Origin: Hirsutella rhossiliensis
Taxonomy: Eukaryota; Ascomycota; Sordariomycetes; Hypocreales; Ophiocordycipitaceae
Direction of reading: 5' to 3'
DNA: 64,000 nucleotides
Assembly (NCBI RefSeq): GCF_020360975.1
Contig: NW_025408682.1
Span: 1,222,501-1,286,500 of the forward strand
Position 1 is the stretch's first letter, and the number at the start of each line of letters is the position of its first letter. A model generated the notes under the pieces. That model worked only from the letters and a program-made list of their open reading frames with translations. It was not told where the DNA came from and did not search any database. Of this stretch, positions 23,085 through 34,085 are shown piece by piece. The position numbers were made by a program, and so were the translations under genes.

Positions 23085-23780
23085 CTCGCCGACAAGCACT
23101 TTCGCCGTCGAATATCCGAAGCGGATTTATGGCAACAGGCCTTTTTCCGTTTGACCCAAACAGAGTATTATCGCGGTTACAAGTTCAGGTTGACAAAGTC
23201 GGTAACGATCACGGCGACAAGAATACTCCAAGTCCCAACAAGAGCCTGGAAGCAGCCAAGACTCCGCATAACGTCAACCAGCTTACCACTCACGCCGAAA
23301 GGCTTCTTCAACGCCGGCCACAAAATACAGACTCGCCAGTTTCACAAGCTATCAACCAGCTTATCAAAGGATGTCAAATGGCCATGCACAGCGCCGCCCT
23401 CCTTGCCGACGAAAACCGGCAACTTCGGTCAGAAAACCAGCGGCGAAAGCAGAGAAAGAACAGCGCCGTGAATACATTGGCGACGGCGGTACTCTATCGG
23501 TTGCAGAGGGCACGGTTAGGATAAAGCAACGGAGAGAAGAAGAAGAAGAGCGGGTTAAGCGACGGAGAGTGGAAGAAGAGGAGAGGACTAAGCGCCGGCG
23601 AGAGAAGGACGAGGAGCGCCAAGCGACGACAAGAAGGAGAAGAGCGGGCCGAGCGACGGCGACAAGAGAACGAGGAATGGTTCAAGCTACGGCGAGAAAA
23701 GGAAGAGGAGCGGGTCAAGAAACAGAGAGCAAAGGAAGATGAGCGGGCCAAGCGACGGCGGGAAGAAGGGAGCGGGACCA
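23085..23780 (+). pseudogene. Fot/pogo transposase, C-terminal part
   Basis: It resumes the transposase after the Gypsy insertion: NIRSGFMATGLFPFDP then NRVLSRL, the conserved block that follows the catalytic core in Fot-type proteins. A leucine/asparagine-rich region and a strongly basic-acidic tail (repeated EEEER, KRRR, 23515-23760) follow. The tail switches frames near 23510. The 5-bp CTCGC at 23085-23089 is the second copy of the Gypsy target duplication. Confidence 0.8.
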
Positions 23781-24113
23781 ACGACTTATAGAAGAGCTGA
23801 GTGTCCCAAGACAGCGTGCACCACCACGGTGTAGTAAGTGCAGGTCTTTTGAACACACTGCCCGTACGTGTAATAGATAGTCCTAATCGAGTTACTTGTC
23901 TCTTGGAGTAAATATGTCGTGGTATTGTGCTCCGTTTGTCTCGCGTAAGGTGCGGGTCTAGTCGGTGGGGAATTTTTGACCGAGTAGGGGGTCTGACCGG
24001 GAAGGGGGTGGATTACGTTATTGGCTCCCGGAGACGGGTGTCTGCTTAGATAATCCACATTGCTGTAGTCAGCTGACGAGCCGCCTACCCTAAAGCCTGG
24101 TGGTGCAGCCTGT

Positions 24114-24126
24114 CAACGCCAGATTC
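24114..24126. repeat. LINE target-site duplication, copy 1
   Basis: CAACGCCAGATTC; identical 13-mers stand at 29973-29985 and 30304-30316, bracketing two LINE insertions. Confidence 0.85.
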
Positions 24127-24252
24127 ACCCTTCCCTGCATTTTTACTTTCTTGGCACGCAAGTGTTAAGGAAGTAGCCTATCCATACAGCTTTTCGCTTA
24201 ACAGTGCTCTTGAAAATTCCGCAACAGCGCCGCGCAAAGCGCCGGCAGCGGC

Positions 24253-25887
24253 CATGGCACCAGCCTCAGGTTCGCGCGCCGCTCCTGTGCTGTCGACATA
24301 CAATCGCCACCTGATCTAGCAGCCCGTGCATCTCAGCACCTACTGTCCTCTCCGGCGGAGGCTCGCCCAAATGTCTCAACCCTGGCGGCTCAGCAGCTCC
24401 TCGACCGACGTCTCCCAGCGACACGCCCAACGCTGCCGTCGCGGAAGGAACGCAGCCGGAAATAATCCCGAATGGCCCTGGTTCGACCGGGTCCACGGAA
24501 AATGCACCTGTCTCCATCATCGAAGCGGCTACAAAGATCGCTCGCGACCAAACGGCAGCCCATGATGCCAAGCTGGCAGTCTTTCGGGCCTTTAGCGAAT
24601 CATTCGAACAGACAGCCAAACAATTCACGTCCGGCTCCCACAATAGCATCGCAAAGCAAGTTGCCACCAAGTTTCTGAACCTCTGACTCAATCGCTCGCC
24701 GACCTTGAGGAACCACCGAAACCTACGTACAGCAGCGTTCTCGCATCCGGCAAAACGACACAAGGACAGCTGGCCATTACGGCCTCCGCCCCACCACAGC
24801 GAAAACAGCAAACCACCACTCGTCTCCAAGGACGACCGCCCGTGGTCCCACCCAAGGAAGACCTGCGTGTCTTTGTCCGACTTGACGCCGATGCTCCGGC
24901 CCGAAACCATGAAAGATACGCTATCCGGGCCCACATCGCCGCTAGAGTCGGCATCGACCTACGCCGCATCCCGGCAGCCTTCCCGGTAAACACGGGTTGG
25001 GCCATCCTGGCATCGGATGTGGCCACGCGCGAACTACTCGTGCAGCGACAGGCGGATTGGGCCGTAGATCTGGACGCGACGGCCGTAGAGATTAGCCAGA
25101 AATGGCATTCGTATGCCGTAGCCGATTGCCCCGTAGGCTCACGGACCTACGCGGCGTTGAGATCAACTTCGATGAGGCGGTCAAAGAAGAAATTGCCTGC
25201 CAAACCGGACTGAAGCCCATCAGCATACGGACCTCGCGACACGACTCGGGCGATATGCCTACCAAGACCCTTATTGTATCCTTCCTGGAACCCACGCAGA
25301 GACCCTGGCGACTGTTCGGCGCCAGCCGGTTCGCCCGCTATATCGACAAGCCCAGCATTCCTAGCCAATGTGACAAGTGCTGGGATTTCCACGCTCGACA
25401 CAGCTGCGATCGAACGGCGCGCTGCAGGCGTTGTGGCAAAACCGGCCATCGTAGCCAAGAATGCACCGCCCTCGAGCAGTGTGCAAACTGCCTTGGACCC
25501 CATTGCGCGGATGACCCCAAATGCCCTGCCCGCCCCAAGCGCGTTCACGGCATGGTCCGGCGCCTGACGAAGGAGGAGAAGAGCCTGGTACGGCAGATGG
25601 GAGTTCAGCTCTCTGCGCAGCAGAAGCGGCAGACTCCAAAGGCCAGAGTGTCCGACCAGTCTGATCAGAGCCCTGGCAGGCCGCAGATACTTTCCTTGGA
25701 GTCAACGGCGCCGCGGGCAGCTGGAGGAGATGGAAGCTCCGACATGGGCGCCATTTACGAGCCAGCCGCGCCGTCAACCCCATGCATCGTTGTGGCCACA
25801 ACGCCGCCGCATGTAAGGGACGGCGACCAGTTCCTCCCTGTCGTCCCATCGAAGAAACGACGCACTAGTCCTGTGACGCTACCCTAA
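24253..25887 (+). pseudogene. LINE ORF1, Gag-like zinc-knuckle protein (frameshifted)
   Basis: A Kozak-like ATG (GCCATGGC) lies at 24253, but the frame stops soon after, and coding continues in other frames near 24478 and 24842. The C-terminal piece (25102-25887) is intact. It has an RNA-binding-like region and three CCHC motifs: CDKCWDFHARHSC, CRRCGKTGHRSQEC and CANCLGPHCADDPKC (about residues 95-150 of that piece), then a basic tail. Such proteins bind the LINE RNA. The stop codon overlaps the start of ORF2 as TAATG. Confidence 0.8.
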
Positions 25888-28800
25888 TGCCTCGCTGTTT
25901 TCCACGCAATCGAAGCGATAGGAGGATCTTGCGAATCTTCCAAGCCAACGTAGGCAAGATTCCGCCGGCACACGATTGTGCCCTTGCGTTGGCCGACTCG
26001 GAACAATACGACATTATTTTGTTGCAGGAGCCATGGACAGGACTGAAAGATGGCCGATGCCTCACTAAGACGCATCAGGCCTACGACACCTTCTCACCCG
26101 TCAACGACTGGGACGGCCGCGACACTCGCCCGAGAGTCATGACATACGTCCGGCGTTCCGCAGGTCTCGTCGCTGATCAAAAGAGACCTGCGGCGACTCG
26201 TGACATCCTTTGGCTCACCGTCAACGGCATAACAGTCGTCAACTTCTATCGGCAGCCGTACCACGACGGAGCCCTTGAAATCTTGCTTCAGTGGACCGTA
26301 CCGGACAAGTGTCTTGTTGCTGGTGATTTCAATGCCAAACATCCCAGCTGGCAGGCCGGTCGACGAGAGGACCGCGGCGAAGAAATAGCGTTTTGGGCAA
26401 TGGACAATCGACTCGGCTTACTGAATCCTGTCGATGTCCCGACCAACGCACACGGCAATACGGTTGATCTCGCCTTCTGCAACATACCTCTGGCCGACGC
26501 TGTTGTCGAGGATCATCTAGCAACCGGCTCCGATCATTTTACCCTTAGTATCACGCTGCCAGGACAAGTTCTGGCACCCCTTCCAATAGGAAAGATCCAT
26601 CTCAACTCCGACGAGGAATTGAAGCGATTCATTGAATTAGTGGAGGCCGGTGCCGCCTTCATCCCGATCACCACGGCATCTCCTTCCGAGCTCGACAGCT
26701 TTGCGTCGGCGCTCGTGAACCTTCTTGGTTGTGCAGCCAGAGCTGCCGGTCGACCTGCCCGTAAGACTACGCATGGTGCGCGGTGGTGGACTGAAGAATG
26801 CGCAAAGGCGGCGGCCAATTACCGCGCGTGGAGGAGAGTTCACTCTCTCGGCTTCGACCGAGAAGTACAGCTAGCCAAGAGGAGCTCCATAGCGTGGTGC
26901 GCCGGGCCAAGCGCCTTTACTGGCGTAACTTGATTGACAGCTTCACCGATAGCGCCTCCGTCTTCAGGGCGGTCCGCTGGCTGAAGTCTCCAGGTCCGTT
27001 TCAAGCTCCTCCTGCAAATTGACGACCGAGTGTATGAGACGCAGCTGGAAAAGGCCACCGCCTTGCGACAAGCCACTCTGGAACGGCGCACGGCGAACGA
27101 CGACATCCCAGATCCGTGGATCTCCGTGAACACAGATAGGACGATACCCTTCACCGACCGAGTCTCTCCGGAGGAGACCCGCGACGCCACGCTACGCACC
27201 GGGAATACGTCCCTGGTCCCGACAATATTACGGTGCGGATGCTCCGCGCTGTCTGGCATGCGATCGGAAGTCTCGTCCACCAGCTATATCAAGGCTGCCT
27301 CAGGATTGGCCACCATCCGAAGCCCTTCCGAGAAGCAGAAGTGGTCATGATTGCCAAGCCGGGGCGCAGGGATCTCTACACCCCGCGCTTGGCGCCCCAT
27401 CTCCCTTTTGTCCTGTCTCGGCAAGGGCCTCGAGCGGCTCATCGCACGGCGTCTAGCGTGGGCCTCGGTCCATTTCGGCGTACTACACCCACAACAAGCC
27501 GGCGCGCTCCCGAAGAGATCGGCCGTGGATCTCGTTGCTGCCTTGATTCATGACATCGAGGAGGCATTTGCCTGCAAGCAGGTTGCAACATTGGTGACTT
27601 TGGACATTCAGGGCGCCTTCGACACAGTCCTCCGCAACAGATTGATCCTTCGCCTACGGGAGCAAGGGTGGCCACCGAACCTCGCGCGATGGGTCGGCTC
27701 GTTTATGCAAGACAGGTCGGCACGCATCCGCTATCAAGATATCGCAACGAATTCATCGCCTCTCCAGTGCGGGCTGCCACAGGATCGCCAGTCTCGCCGA
27801 TCCTCTTCCTACTGTATACGGAACCAATCTACCGCTTGGGCAGCTCAAAGGGCGTTTCGGCTATGCGGACGACACTGCCATCCTTTGCGTCGGCGATAGC
27901 CTGGATGAGACGTCCGCCGAAGCATCTCATCATGTGCGTGAGCTTGTATCGTGGGGCGCCGCCAACGGATCTCCTTCGACCCTGAGAAGACAGAAGTGAT
28001 GCACTTCTCTCGAACGACGCCCAAGACGGCGCCGCCAGTGCTCCATGGCGAATTTGAGAAACGGCCGGGCCGGGCGATGCGTTGGCTCGGCGTCTGGCTC
28101 GACAGCACTCTGTCTTTCAAGACTCATGTCGAGAAATGGACGGCCAAAGCGCAAGCAGTCGCCTTCCATCTCAGGAGACTGACAAACACCAGGCATGGTC
28201 CTCTACCGAGCGCTGTGCGACGAGCGGTCTGCGCTTGCGTCATTCCAGTGCTGCTCTACGCGGCGGAGGTCTGGTATCCTGGTTCTACGCGCCCGCGCTG
28301 GACCAAGCCGGGCAAGGAAGGACCGTCCAGGATCGGACACCTCGTAAAGAAGATGAGCAAGGCACTCTACACATCTCTTCGGGCTATCCTGCCAGTGTGG
28401 AGAACTACACCAACGAATGTTCTGCACCGGGAGGCAGGGATACCGCCGGTCCCTCTGCTGCTCGAGGCGCGCCGGACTGCATTTGCTGCGCGTCTCAAAT
28501 CCCTGGACGAAGCTCATCCGCTCGTGAAGCGCACGTCGAGGCCAAAAGCCCCTATACTGAATGAAATGATCAAGCTGAAGTACCAAAAGCAGCCAAACCC
28601 TTCCGGACTAGGCTGCGGCGCTCGACGAATTGCTACCAAGCTGCCCAAGGCCTGCCTTGCTGCAGCGCGGATTTGTCGAAGAGCAGACTGCGCCTCTGCA
28701 GAGTGCATCGAAAAATGAGACGGCGAAGAAATTTCGCGATTGGCTCCAGGCACTATCGCCCCGAACTCTGGTCGTCTATTCCGACGGGTCCCGTTCTACC

Positions 28801-29750
28801 GAAGGCCACGCCGGATATGGCTATGTTGTTCATCGGGACGGATCCACCGTCTTGCGCGACAAGGGCCGTCTCGGGCCCGCCGAGATTTTCGACGCTGAGG
28901 CGAAAGGTGCGTTGGAGGGGTTGAAGGCTGCGGTGAGCCTTCCAGAAACTGACCGCATCTTTGTCTGCCTCGACAACCTCGCGACCGCAACATGCTTACG
29001 GGGCACGCCGAGCGACTCCTCGCAAGAGGTCTTCCTTGAGTTTCAATCTTTGGCGCGAAAATACGGAGCTGTGGAGGTCCATTGGATCCCCGGCCATGCT
29101 GACATCCCAGGCAACGAGGAGGCTGATGCTCTGGCAAAGGCGGGAGCATCACTGCCAGAACCCGCTGATAACGTCCCGACGCTAGCGCACCTGCGAAAGA
29201 TTGCCCGACAGCAGCCGGAAGAGGCTTTCAAGGCCTGGTGGGAAGCCTCTGCGCCGGAGCGATACAGAGACCTGAGGCTTAAAGCCACAACCAGCTGCCC
29301 GTCAGAATTGGCGCTCTCTCGGCCCCTGCTTCGTAACTTGCTTGCAGCAAGAACCCACCATGGGGATTTTGCTGACTACCACGAAAGGTTTGGTCACGAC
29401 AATGCGCGACTGACGTGCTCGTGCGGAAGACGAAAGAGCCAGCACACATCTTTTACTGCAGAAAGGTTGCGCCACGGCATCGTATGCGGCTTGCACCTTG
29501 GCCGGCTGCAGCCATCAACCGCGCAATCGGCAAGGACTTTGACAAATTCGTCAGGCTGGCGAAAGCGAGCTCCTTCTTCGGAGGATCTGCCCACGCCACT
29601 AGACGGTCATCATTCTCCTCTCTCACCCTACCTTTTCCTCTCAATCCTTTCTGTTACCTGCTCCGATCTCGGGCGGCGTCAAGGTCTCGCGACCATGCGA
29701 TCGCCGAGGTCATCAAGGGCTGCAAGGCCCCAGAAGCAAATTGGCTGATC
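25887..29750 (+). pseudogene. LINE ORF2: endonuclease, reverse transcriptase, RNase H (frameshifted)
   Basis: The endonuclease (25887-26933) is in one frame with IILLQEPWTG, VAGDFNAKHPSW and GSDHFTL, the expected catalytic positions. RT spans about 26800-28100 in several frames: WRPISLLSCLGKGLERLIA, LVTLDIQGAFDTV, a GLPQGSPVSPILF equivalent and GYADDTAILC (both aspartates kept, about 27864-27893). A connection region with a C-terminal thumb (27951-28718) follows. RNase H (28760-29150) has VYSDGSRSTEGHAGYG, FDAEAKGALEGL, FVCLDN and GNEEADALAKAG, all four acidic residues. At least five frame changes occur between 26900 and 28730. The end is near 29750. Confidence 0.87.
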
Positions 29751-29972
29751 TGACCACGGGACAGCTTTCTCTTCATGCCTGGACGTCCCGCTGACGGGCA
29801 ACAGGTTTGTCATGAGCGCCGTTGAGCCGATGAAATGCTGGATAGTGGGTGAAGTGTACGATATGTAAAATGTAGACACCTGCTAGCTCAGCACGTCCTG
29901 TGCTCCCCTGCGGAGACCTGAGCGACCAAAAGTTGCTGGACGGAAAATACACTAAACTAAACTAAACTAAAT

Positions 29973-29985
29973 CAACGCCAGATTC
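29973..29985. repeat. LINE target-site duplication, copy 2 (shared)
   Basis: CAACGCCAGATTC, serving both as the 3' duplication of the long LINE and the 5' duplication of the short copy. Confidence 0.85.
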
Positions 29986-30303
29986 GGCCGGGCGGAGGGT
30001 GCTCTCCGGAACCGGCCCTGTGAGGCCAAAACGAAAGACATGGCTGTCGCGCCTGAACGTCCCGCTGACGGGCAGCAGGCTGAGCAAAGAAGCGCCTTTG
30101 AGCCGATGAAATGCTGAATGGTGGATTGTTTACGTTCTGTGGAAGGGGCAGAAGACGCGGATTGGTACTCGTTTCGTTTCGCGTATTGTGGGCCTACTCC
30201 GCGATAGTAGACTTCCAGCAGCTCAGCACGTCCTGTGCCCCGTCTCGGGGACCTGAGCGACCTAAAGGTCGCTGGACGGAAAATACAATAATAATAATAA
30301 TAA
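29986..30303 (+). mobile_element. 5'-truncated LINE copy (318 bp)
   Basis: It is homologous to the 3' UTR of the LINE at 24127-29972: shared blocks include GAACGTCCCGCTGACGGGCA-like sequence, GAGCCGATGAAATGCTG, CAGCTCAGCACGTCCTGTG and GCTGGACGGAAAATACA. It ends in an (ATA)n tail instead of (ACTAA)n. The 13-bp duplication on its right is at 30304-30316. It encodes no protein. It represents a second, related family member. Confidence 0.85.
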
Positions 30304-30316
30304 CAACGCCAGATTC
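30304..30316. repeat. LINE target-site duplication, copy 3
   Basis: CAACGCCAGATTC followed by GCCGTGG, the original right flank of the target. Confidence 0.85.
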
Positions 30317-32393
30317 GCCGTGGCAAGCAGGATGGTGTGCATGCGTGCGCTTACCTATTCTTCAAGTGCAACTATATTTATGAGAAATGATGCTGACGTG
30401 ATGTAGACGCTACGTTATACCCTCGTCAAGCACCACGCAATTTACCACTCGGCTTGCGGTTATAACCCAAGAGATGACAACAACCAGAGCACATGCAGCA
30501 AAAAGTCCAAGAGCGCTGGAATAAGAACCGTATACAGTACGAGAATTGCCAATTTCCACTAGATTGTCGTCCGGCCTTCAGCTCGAAGCCAACACTCGAG
30601 AGCAAAGACGGCAGCGTGGACCCAAGGAGCCGAGGACAAAGAGCCCGTGCAGCCCGCCGGCCCCGGCCGAGTTGCCTCGGAGGCCCCACCGCGGAGTTAA
30701 GGCGAGATGGCCGCGAACTCGCCCCCCTTTTTACCCCCCCCCCCATTTGTGCTTGTCCCAGCCAGCAATGAACTTGAGACAAAAGCCACGCTCCCACGGC
30801 GTCCGTACGACGGCCTGTTGTTGTGCGCCAAGGATGTGTGTGCGTGTGCCACGTTTCCCAAGCCCGTCCACAGCGTCCAGTATGCTCCCTCATGATGGAA
30901 GCCACCGGATTTCACCACTTTCCCGTACAGTACTTTCCCGCAACCTCTGAGACGAACCTACAGTACAGTACAGTCTGCTGCTGCCGAGTGGGGCGCGCGG
31001 GACGGGGGTTTGTCTGCAGGCCACGTCTCCGCGTGCGCGCCAAAGCCGTCCGTCATCCGTGATTAATAACATGCGCACAACTCACGAGACGGTGCCACGT
31101 GTGTATGTTGTGCCAACAGACTTAGCAAAGACACCAGTCGAGACAGGCTGACGACGCCGGTGACGACGATGGAAGGAAGCGCATGGGAAACCGACCATAC
31201 TCGTCGAGTCTTTGCCCGTTTCGACAGGCCTTGCGAGCAACACCCTCTCGTGCGAGATCTCTTACAGGCCTCAAGGTAAATGGGCACTTCAATCATAAGA
31301 AACTCATCCGCCCCCCCCCTTGCGACTCATAACCAACCCCGGATACGATCCCGCCACCGCCGTTGCTTGATGGTGGATTTCAGAAATGAAAATCAAAGTC
31401 CATCGGCCCCCCTTTTTCCCTGCTGGCTCCACCCCGCGCGGCCTGATGAATCGCCCCGAGGCAAATCGCGCGAGGCCGGGCTCGGCACCCCGAATATGCC
31501 GCGACCATGCACAGAGCACGCATAACTGAAGATTCTGTTTCATTTGCTTCGTTGGTCTATTCTTTGAACAGTGCTCTGCCTGTAGAAGGTGGGAGCTGCC
31601 TTGGTAAGCGGTGTGCTGGGATCGTCAAAGCGGCGAGTAAGGCGAAGCGCGATGCCGATTTCAAAGCATTACAGGAGCGAGCCACCTAGAGACAGACAAG
31701 AGTCAGCTGCTTACTCGTCGGGCCAAGATAATTAGCTACCCTGCCTTTTGGATGCCGCTCCCGGAACGCCGTGGCCGCCGGCCCCTTTTTCACCCCAACT
31801 GCTGGCATCAAACCATCTCACATTTACCTACCAACGCCAAGCCCAAGGCCCACGGCATTTGTCCAGTCGCCTACTGTAGTCAATGCCCACCTTGTATCTG
31901 GAACGTACCCGCCCGGCATTTTCTTGTCCGCACGACGTGTAGTAATCCTGGCAAGCCTCTTCGTCTGCAAGTACTTGCCAGGCCTAGTACTTGCGCTCAC
32001 CCCCCCCCCCCCGTCGGATGCCCATGGAGATTACCCAGTTTGGCCCGAGCCCTTCTCTCCGCTCCTCGACCCTATACCAACTTGCCCATCTCCGATACGG
32101 GCCATGTATGTATATTATATGTAGATATAACTCGGCCCGTACCTCAGACGTCACTCTCCGCAGCTCCTCATCCTTGTGACAGGTCCCTTTACGCTCTGAT
32201 GCAACCTGGAGCATAACCTTGATCCTCCTCCTCAACCCCTCGTCCGGCCCCCAAGCCCGTCTCGTCGCCAACCACTGTCCGCCGCTCGTCGCAACTCTCG
32301 CTCCCTTGCCAAAAGACCTGCCGGCAAAAGACAAAGGGGGGAAACCTCCAAACACAGAAAGTCGACGACGACTGCCCGCCAACACCACACAAA
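30317..32393. other. Intergenic region with poly-C runs and a CT-rich promoter
   Basis: No reading frame has recognisable protein features. Homopolymer C runs occur at about 30734-30744, 31311-31319 and 32000-32012. The last 190 bp before 32394 are C/T-rich (CCTCCTCCTCAACCCC), typical of fungal core promoters and 5' UTRs. A TATATTATAT motif lies near 32110. It is probably the upstream region of the DUF3237 gene. Confidence 0.5.
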
Positions 32394-33477
32394 ATGACGA
32401 CCGAGACCGAGACGCTGTCGCTCCCGCCGACGACGGCCCCGACGGACGCCACTGCATCCACCACCTGCCTTCCCCGCGAGGCACACAAGCGCCGCCTCCA
32501 AGATCTCGACTCGGTCGACTGGGACACAAACATCACCCCCGGCCTGCGCCTGCTCATGCCCGACAGCAAGTTTCCCTGCCTGTCTGCCGCCGCCCCGAGC
32601 CGCGACGAATCCGACGATACCGCCTCGGACCGAGATGATTGCAAGTGAGTCCTCCGTAGTGGAAAACACAGCGGCCGACCATGTCGCGAAATCGACTTCT
32701 TGTTGACTGACACCGTCTTCGCATTGCCAGCCGGCGCAAAAGTGAAACAAGCGTCGAGGAGTCCTGCAAGCGCGCGCTTCACCACTTTCCTAGTCCAGAC
32801 GTCAGCTTTCCCATGCCAGCGCTCGAGTTCGACTTCCGCGTCGCCGTCGCCCTCAACCCGGAACCATCGCGCATCGAAAATCGCGTCAAGAAGGAAATCA
32901 CCACCGTCTCCGCGGGACGATGGTCCGGCTCTTTCGGCCATGGGCGAGTCATGGTGCGTCCAACAGGGGCTTTGTGCGGCGGCTGCCTTGATCCGACGAC
33001 TGACCAGAGCCAAGGCGGGCGGATATGATCTTGGCCAAGCCCGAGGCTTCCGACCCATCCGCATCGTCGAAGGCGCCTTTGTCATGCAGACAACCGACGA
33101 GCCACCCGCCATGTATGCCGCCCCCCCCGGCGTGCTCACGTCGATCGAGAACACCGTGCTGACCGTCCCGCATCTAGACTCGAGATGCGCACGCGAGGCT
33201 CCCTCTCCGGGCCCTGCGACATCCTCGACACCCTGCTGAGCCCGCGTCAGCCCAAGGACATTGATCCGCGCCGCTACGGCTTTCGCATGTTTGCCACTGT
33301 CAAGTCGCCCGACAAGCGCTATGCCGAGATTGTCAACTGCGGTCTCTGGATTGCCAGCGGAGTGTGGAGCGGCGACGAGTTGATTATCGAGTGAGTTGCC
33401 CTTCATCTTTCTCCCGCCAGATATGTCGGCCATCATGAATGCTGACTAGGATGAAAAGCGCGTATCGCGTGACTTGA
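32394..33477 (+). CDS. DUF3237 family protein, five exons
   Basis: Exons 32394-32644, 32731-32953, 33015-33112, 33178-33390 and 33450-33477 join in frame to 270 codons. Donors are GTGAGT, GTGCGT, GTATGC and GTGAGT; acceptors are CAG, AAG, TAG and TAG. The start is in a good context (CACAAAATGAC). The first roughly 105 residues are a polar, probably disordered leader. From MPALEFDFRVAVALNP onward the protein follows the DUF3237 pattern: GRWSGSFGHGRV, RIVEGAFVMQTTDEPPA, MRTRGSLSGP, YGFRMFATVKSPDKRYAEI, NCGLWIASGVWSGDELI and the terminal AYRVT. DUF3237 proteins are small beta-barrel proteins of unknown function. Introns 2 and 3 were placed from the family pattern, so those edges are less sure. 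Confidence 0.82.
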
Positions 33478-34085
33478 ACGTATAACGCCGAGTTTTCCAA
33501 TGTCGTGAGAGACGCGAGATTTCGTGGCCGGGGATTGAAGGGAGAAACTGCTCCCCATTGCATTGGGCTTATCCTCTATCGCTCGGCGAGCAGGATTTGC
33601 GACGGAGTCTGGGTCGGAGCGAGGTGTTTGGCATCGTGCAGGCTGAAATCCAACATAGGACCGGCCAAGATTTTTGATTTCCTCTGCTATCTGTCTTTGG
33701 GTGCTGCATAGCAATGGCGCATGGATGCGGCGCGATATATCCTGGCTGCCAATAACACGGTAAATATTACTTTGCATGCTGGGTCTCAAATTGCTTATTT
33801 CAAGGGGGACCATGTTCGGTCCAGCATCGCGATCATCGAGTGCCAGCGGTATTGCTGGCAGGTGAGCTTGCTTGGTGACATGTGAATCCATGGCCTGTTC
33901 TCGTTGCAAATCGAAACAGTATGTTGGCGTTTCTTGAAGCCTTGCCGGTCATGTTAGCGCCGCCGTGGTGGACGGAGGATGCGCTGCTCAACTCACTTGT
34001 TTGGCCTCGGATCGCCATGCCATCCATTGTCCATATCTCATGGCATCCGACAAGAGCATGTGAGCAACTCACACCGTATTTTGGT
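33478..34085. other. Convergent intergenic region
   Basis: It lies between the 3' ends of the DUF3237 gene (plus) and POP7 (minus). Minus-strand ORF 33433-33909 (158 codons) shows no domain and overlaps the last exon, so I treat it as chance. Confidence 0.5.

Larger units (their letters stand above)
16235..24018 (+). mobile_element. Fot/pogo-family DNA transposon, interrupted by a Gypsy element
   Basis: The termini ACGTAATCCACCCCCTTCCC (16235) and its complement ending GGATTACGT (24018) are inverted repeats of about 45 bp. They are flanked on both sides by TA (16233-16234 and 24019-24020), the target duplication typical of Tc1/mariner-pogo elements. The body encodes a plus-strand Fot-like transposase in two parts, before 17383 and after 23085. 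The 5.7-kb stretch between is a later Gypsy insertion with its own target duplication. Without it the element would be about 2.1 kb, normal for Fot-type elements. Confidence 0.9.
13005..24038 (-). mobile_element. Mutator-like element (MULE), split by a nested Fot insertion
   Basis: The left end (13005-13084) and right end are inverted repeats of about 80 bp: CCCGT.TC.GGGAG..AATAGAGG, then CGCGGACCCC, then the palindrome GGCGCGGACGTCCGCGCC, then GTTATGTAAGCC. The right TIR runs 16169-16232 and resumes at 24019-24038 because a Fot/pogo element sits inside it at a TA. The body (13085-16168) encodes a MULE transposase on the minus strand. Removing the insertion restores the terminal symmetry, which fixes the order of events. 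I could not identify the 8-11-bp target duplication expected for MULEs. Confidence 0.8.
24127..29972 (+). mobile_element. Tad-like non-LTR retrotransposon (LINE), two ORFs, near full length
   Basis: The element has a 5' leader, ORF1 with three zinc knuckles, ORF2 with apurinic-like endonuclease, RT and RNase H, a short 3' UTR and an (ACTAA)n tail at about 29950-29972. The 13-bp target duplication is exact. Base composition is normal, so RIP has not acted. ORF2's RT region and ORF1's N-terminus are interrupted by single-base shifts. The RNase H domain after RT and the EEP-type endonuclease place it with Tad/I-clade LINEs of fungi. Confidence 0.9.

Noticed and set aside
30426..30950. Overlapping ORFs of 130-160 codons on both strands
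   Set aside because: No family signal, low-complexity Pro/Arg content, and poly-C interruption; treated as non-coding.
32189..33436. Minus-strand ORF of 415 codons
   Set aside because: Exactly antisense to the DUF3237 gene, whose introns and family motifs support the plus strand; the frame is open because of third-position bias.
33433..33909. Minus-strand ORF of 158 codons between convergent genes
   Set aside because: Overlaps the last DUF3237 exon, no recognisable domain, no promoter-like sequence.
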